From positions 1 through 5,587 of the forward strand of contig OMIJ01000142.1 in NCBI GenBank assembly GCA_900299065.1: a stretch of DNA of 5,587 bases, read 5' to 3'. Made by a program: the position numbers and the translations under genes. Origin of the DNA: Hyphomicrobiales bacterium (lineage in GTDB: Bacteria > Pseudomonadota > Alphaproteobacteria > Rhizobiales > Beijerinckiaceae). Below the pieces are notes generated by a model, which made no database searches, was not told where the DNA came from, and saw nothing but the letters and a program-made list of their open reading frames with translations. Below, piece by piece: positions 5,468 through 5,587 of the stretch (position 1 is its first letter; each line of letters opens with the position of its first letter).

Positions 5468-5587
5468 ATGGCTTCTGTTCGGCAAAGTTCATCTGCCAAA
5501 ACCAAATTCAAAGATTTGCCTCCCGTGCGGGTGAAATATCTCCCCCCAACCTTGGAGGAGGCTATCTTTGCCGCCCAGGGCATTACC
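5468..5587 (+). CDS. Unknown protein, N-terminal 40 codons, cut by window end
   Basis: The reading frame opens at an ATG preceded by a strong Shine-Dalgarno sequence (AAAGGGGG at 5455-5462, five-base spacing) and runs without stop to the last base. The first 14 or so residues are Ser/Lys-rich and probably flexible. After them comes a more conserved-looking segment with Leu-Pro-Pro-Val-Arg-Val-Lys-Tyr-Leu-Pro-Pro-Thr-Leu-Glu-Glu-Ala and then Ile-Phe-Ala-Ala-Gln-Gly, which looks like the start of a helical domain. There is no signal peptide or membrane segment in the visible part. It has its own promoter and does not appear to be an extension of the transporter operon. I do not recognise the family with confidence and assign no function; the opposite-strand frame here is a shadow. 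Confidence 0.65.
   Translation, partial: MASVRQSSSAKTKFKDLPPVRVKYLPPTLEEAIFAAQGIT

Overview
This window reads as ordinary chromosomal DNA from an alphaproteobacterium, most likely of the order Hyphomicrobiales (Rhizobiales). The reasons are a DUF2147 periplasmic protein, a small secreted protein with the C...W...C tail common in that order, the alphaproteobacterial style of the Dcp-type M3 peptidase, and a lysine/alanine-repeat histone H1-like protein. I cannot name a genus. There is no insertion sequence, phage, CRISPR array, rRNA or tRNA, and I see no sign of a dedicated novel system.

Left part (1-632): a plus-strand gene for an 89-residue histone H1-like basic protein, with a plausible promoter and a clear ribosome binding site. 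It is followed by a 234-base intergenic stretch. This stretch lies between convergent transcription units and holds three stem-loops, one of them a long terminator-like inverted repeat ending in TTTTT.

Middle part (633-3482, minus strand): a tightly packed set read right to left. It comprises a Dcp-type zinc dipeptidyl carboxypeptidase, then (61-base gap) a secreted DUF2147 protein with four cysteines, then (almost touching or overlapping) a small secreted two-cysteine protein. The spacing suggests one transcript. The peptidase has no signal peptide and should act in the cytoplasm on peptides, while the two downstream products carry export signals. Any shared function is unproven.

Right part (3483-5587): a 126-base divergent intergenic region separates the peptidase gene from a plus-strand 14-helix MFS drug-efflux-type transporter (DHA2 family). 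This region contains a symmetric ATTATAAT that reads TATAAT on both strands, a perfect inverted repeat and a phased direct repeat, so both genes may share one bidirectional, regulated promoter. After the transporter comes a 212-base AT-richer spacer. Its first half shows nothing I can assign. Its second half has a 10-base direct repeat with 21-base phasing, a sigma70-like promoter and a strong Shine-Dalgarno sequence. These lead into the start of a gene of unknown function that is cut by the window edge.

The most useful leads are regulatory: the symmetric divergent promoter with its dyad, and the phased direct repeat in front of the truncated last gene.
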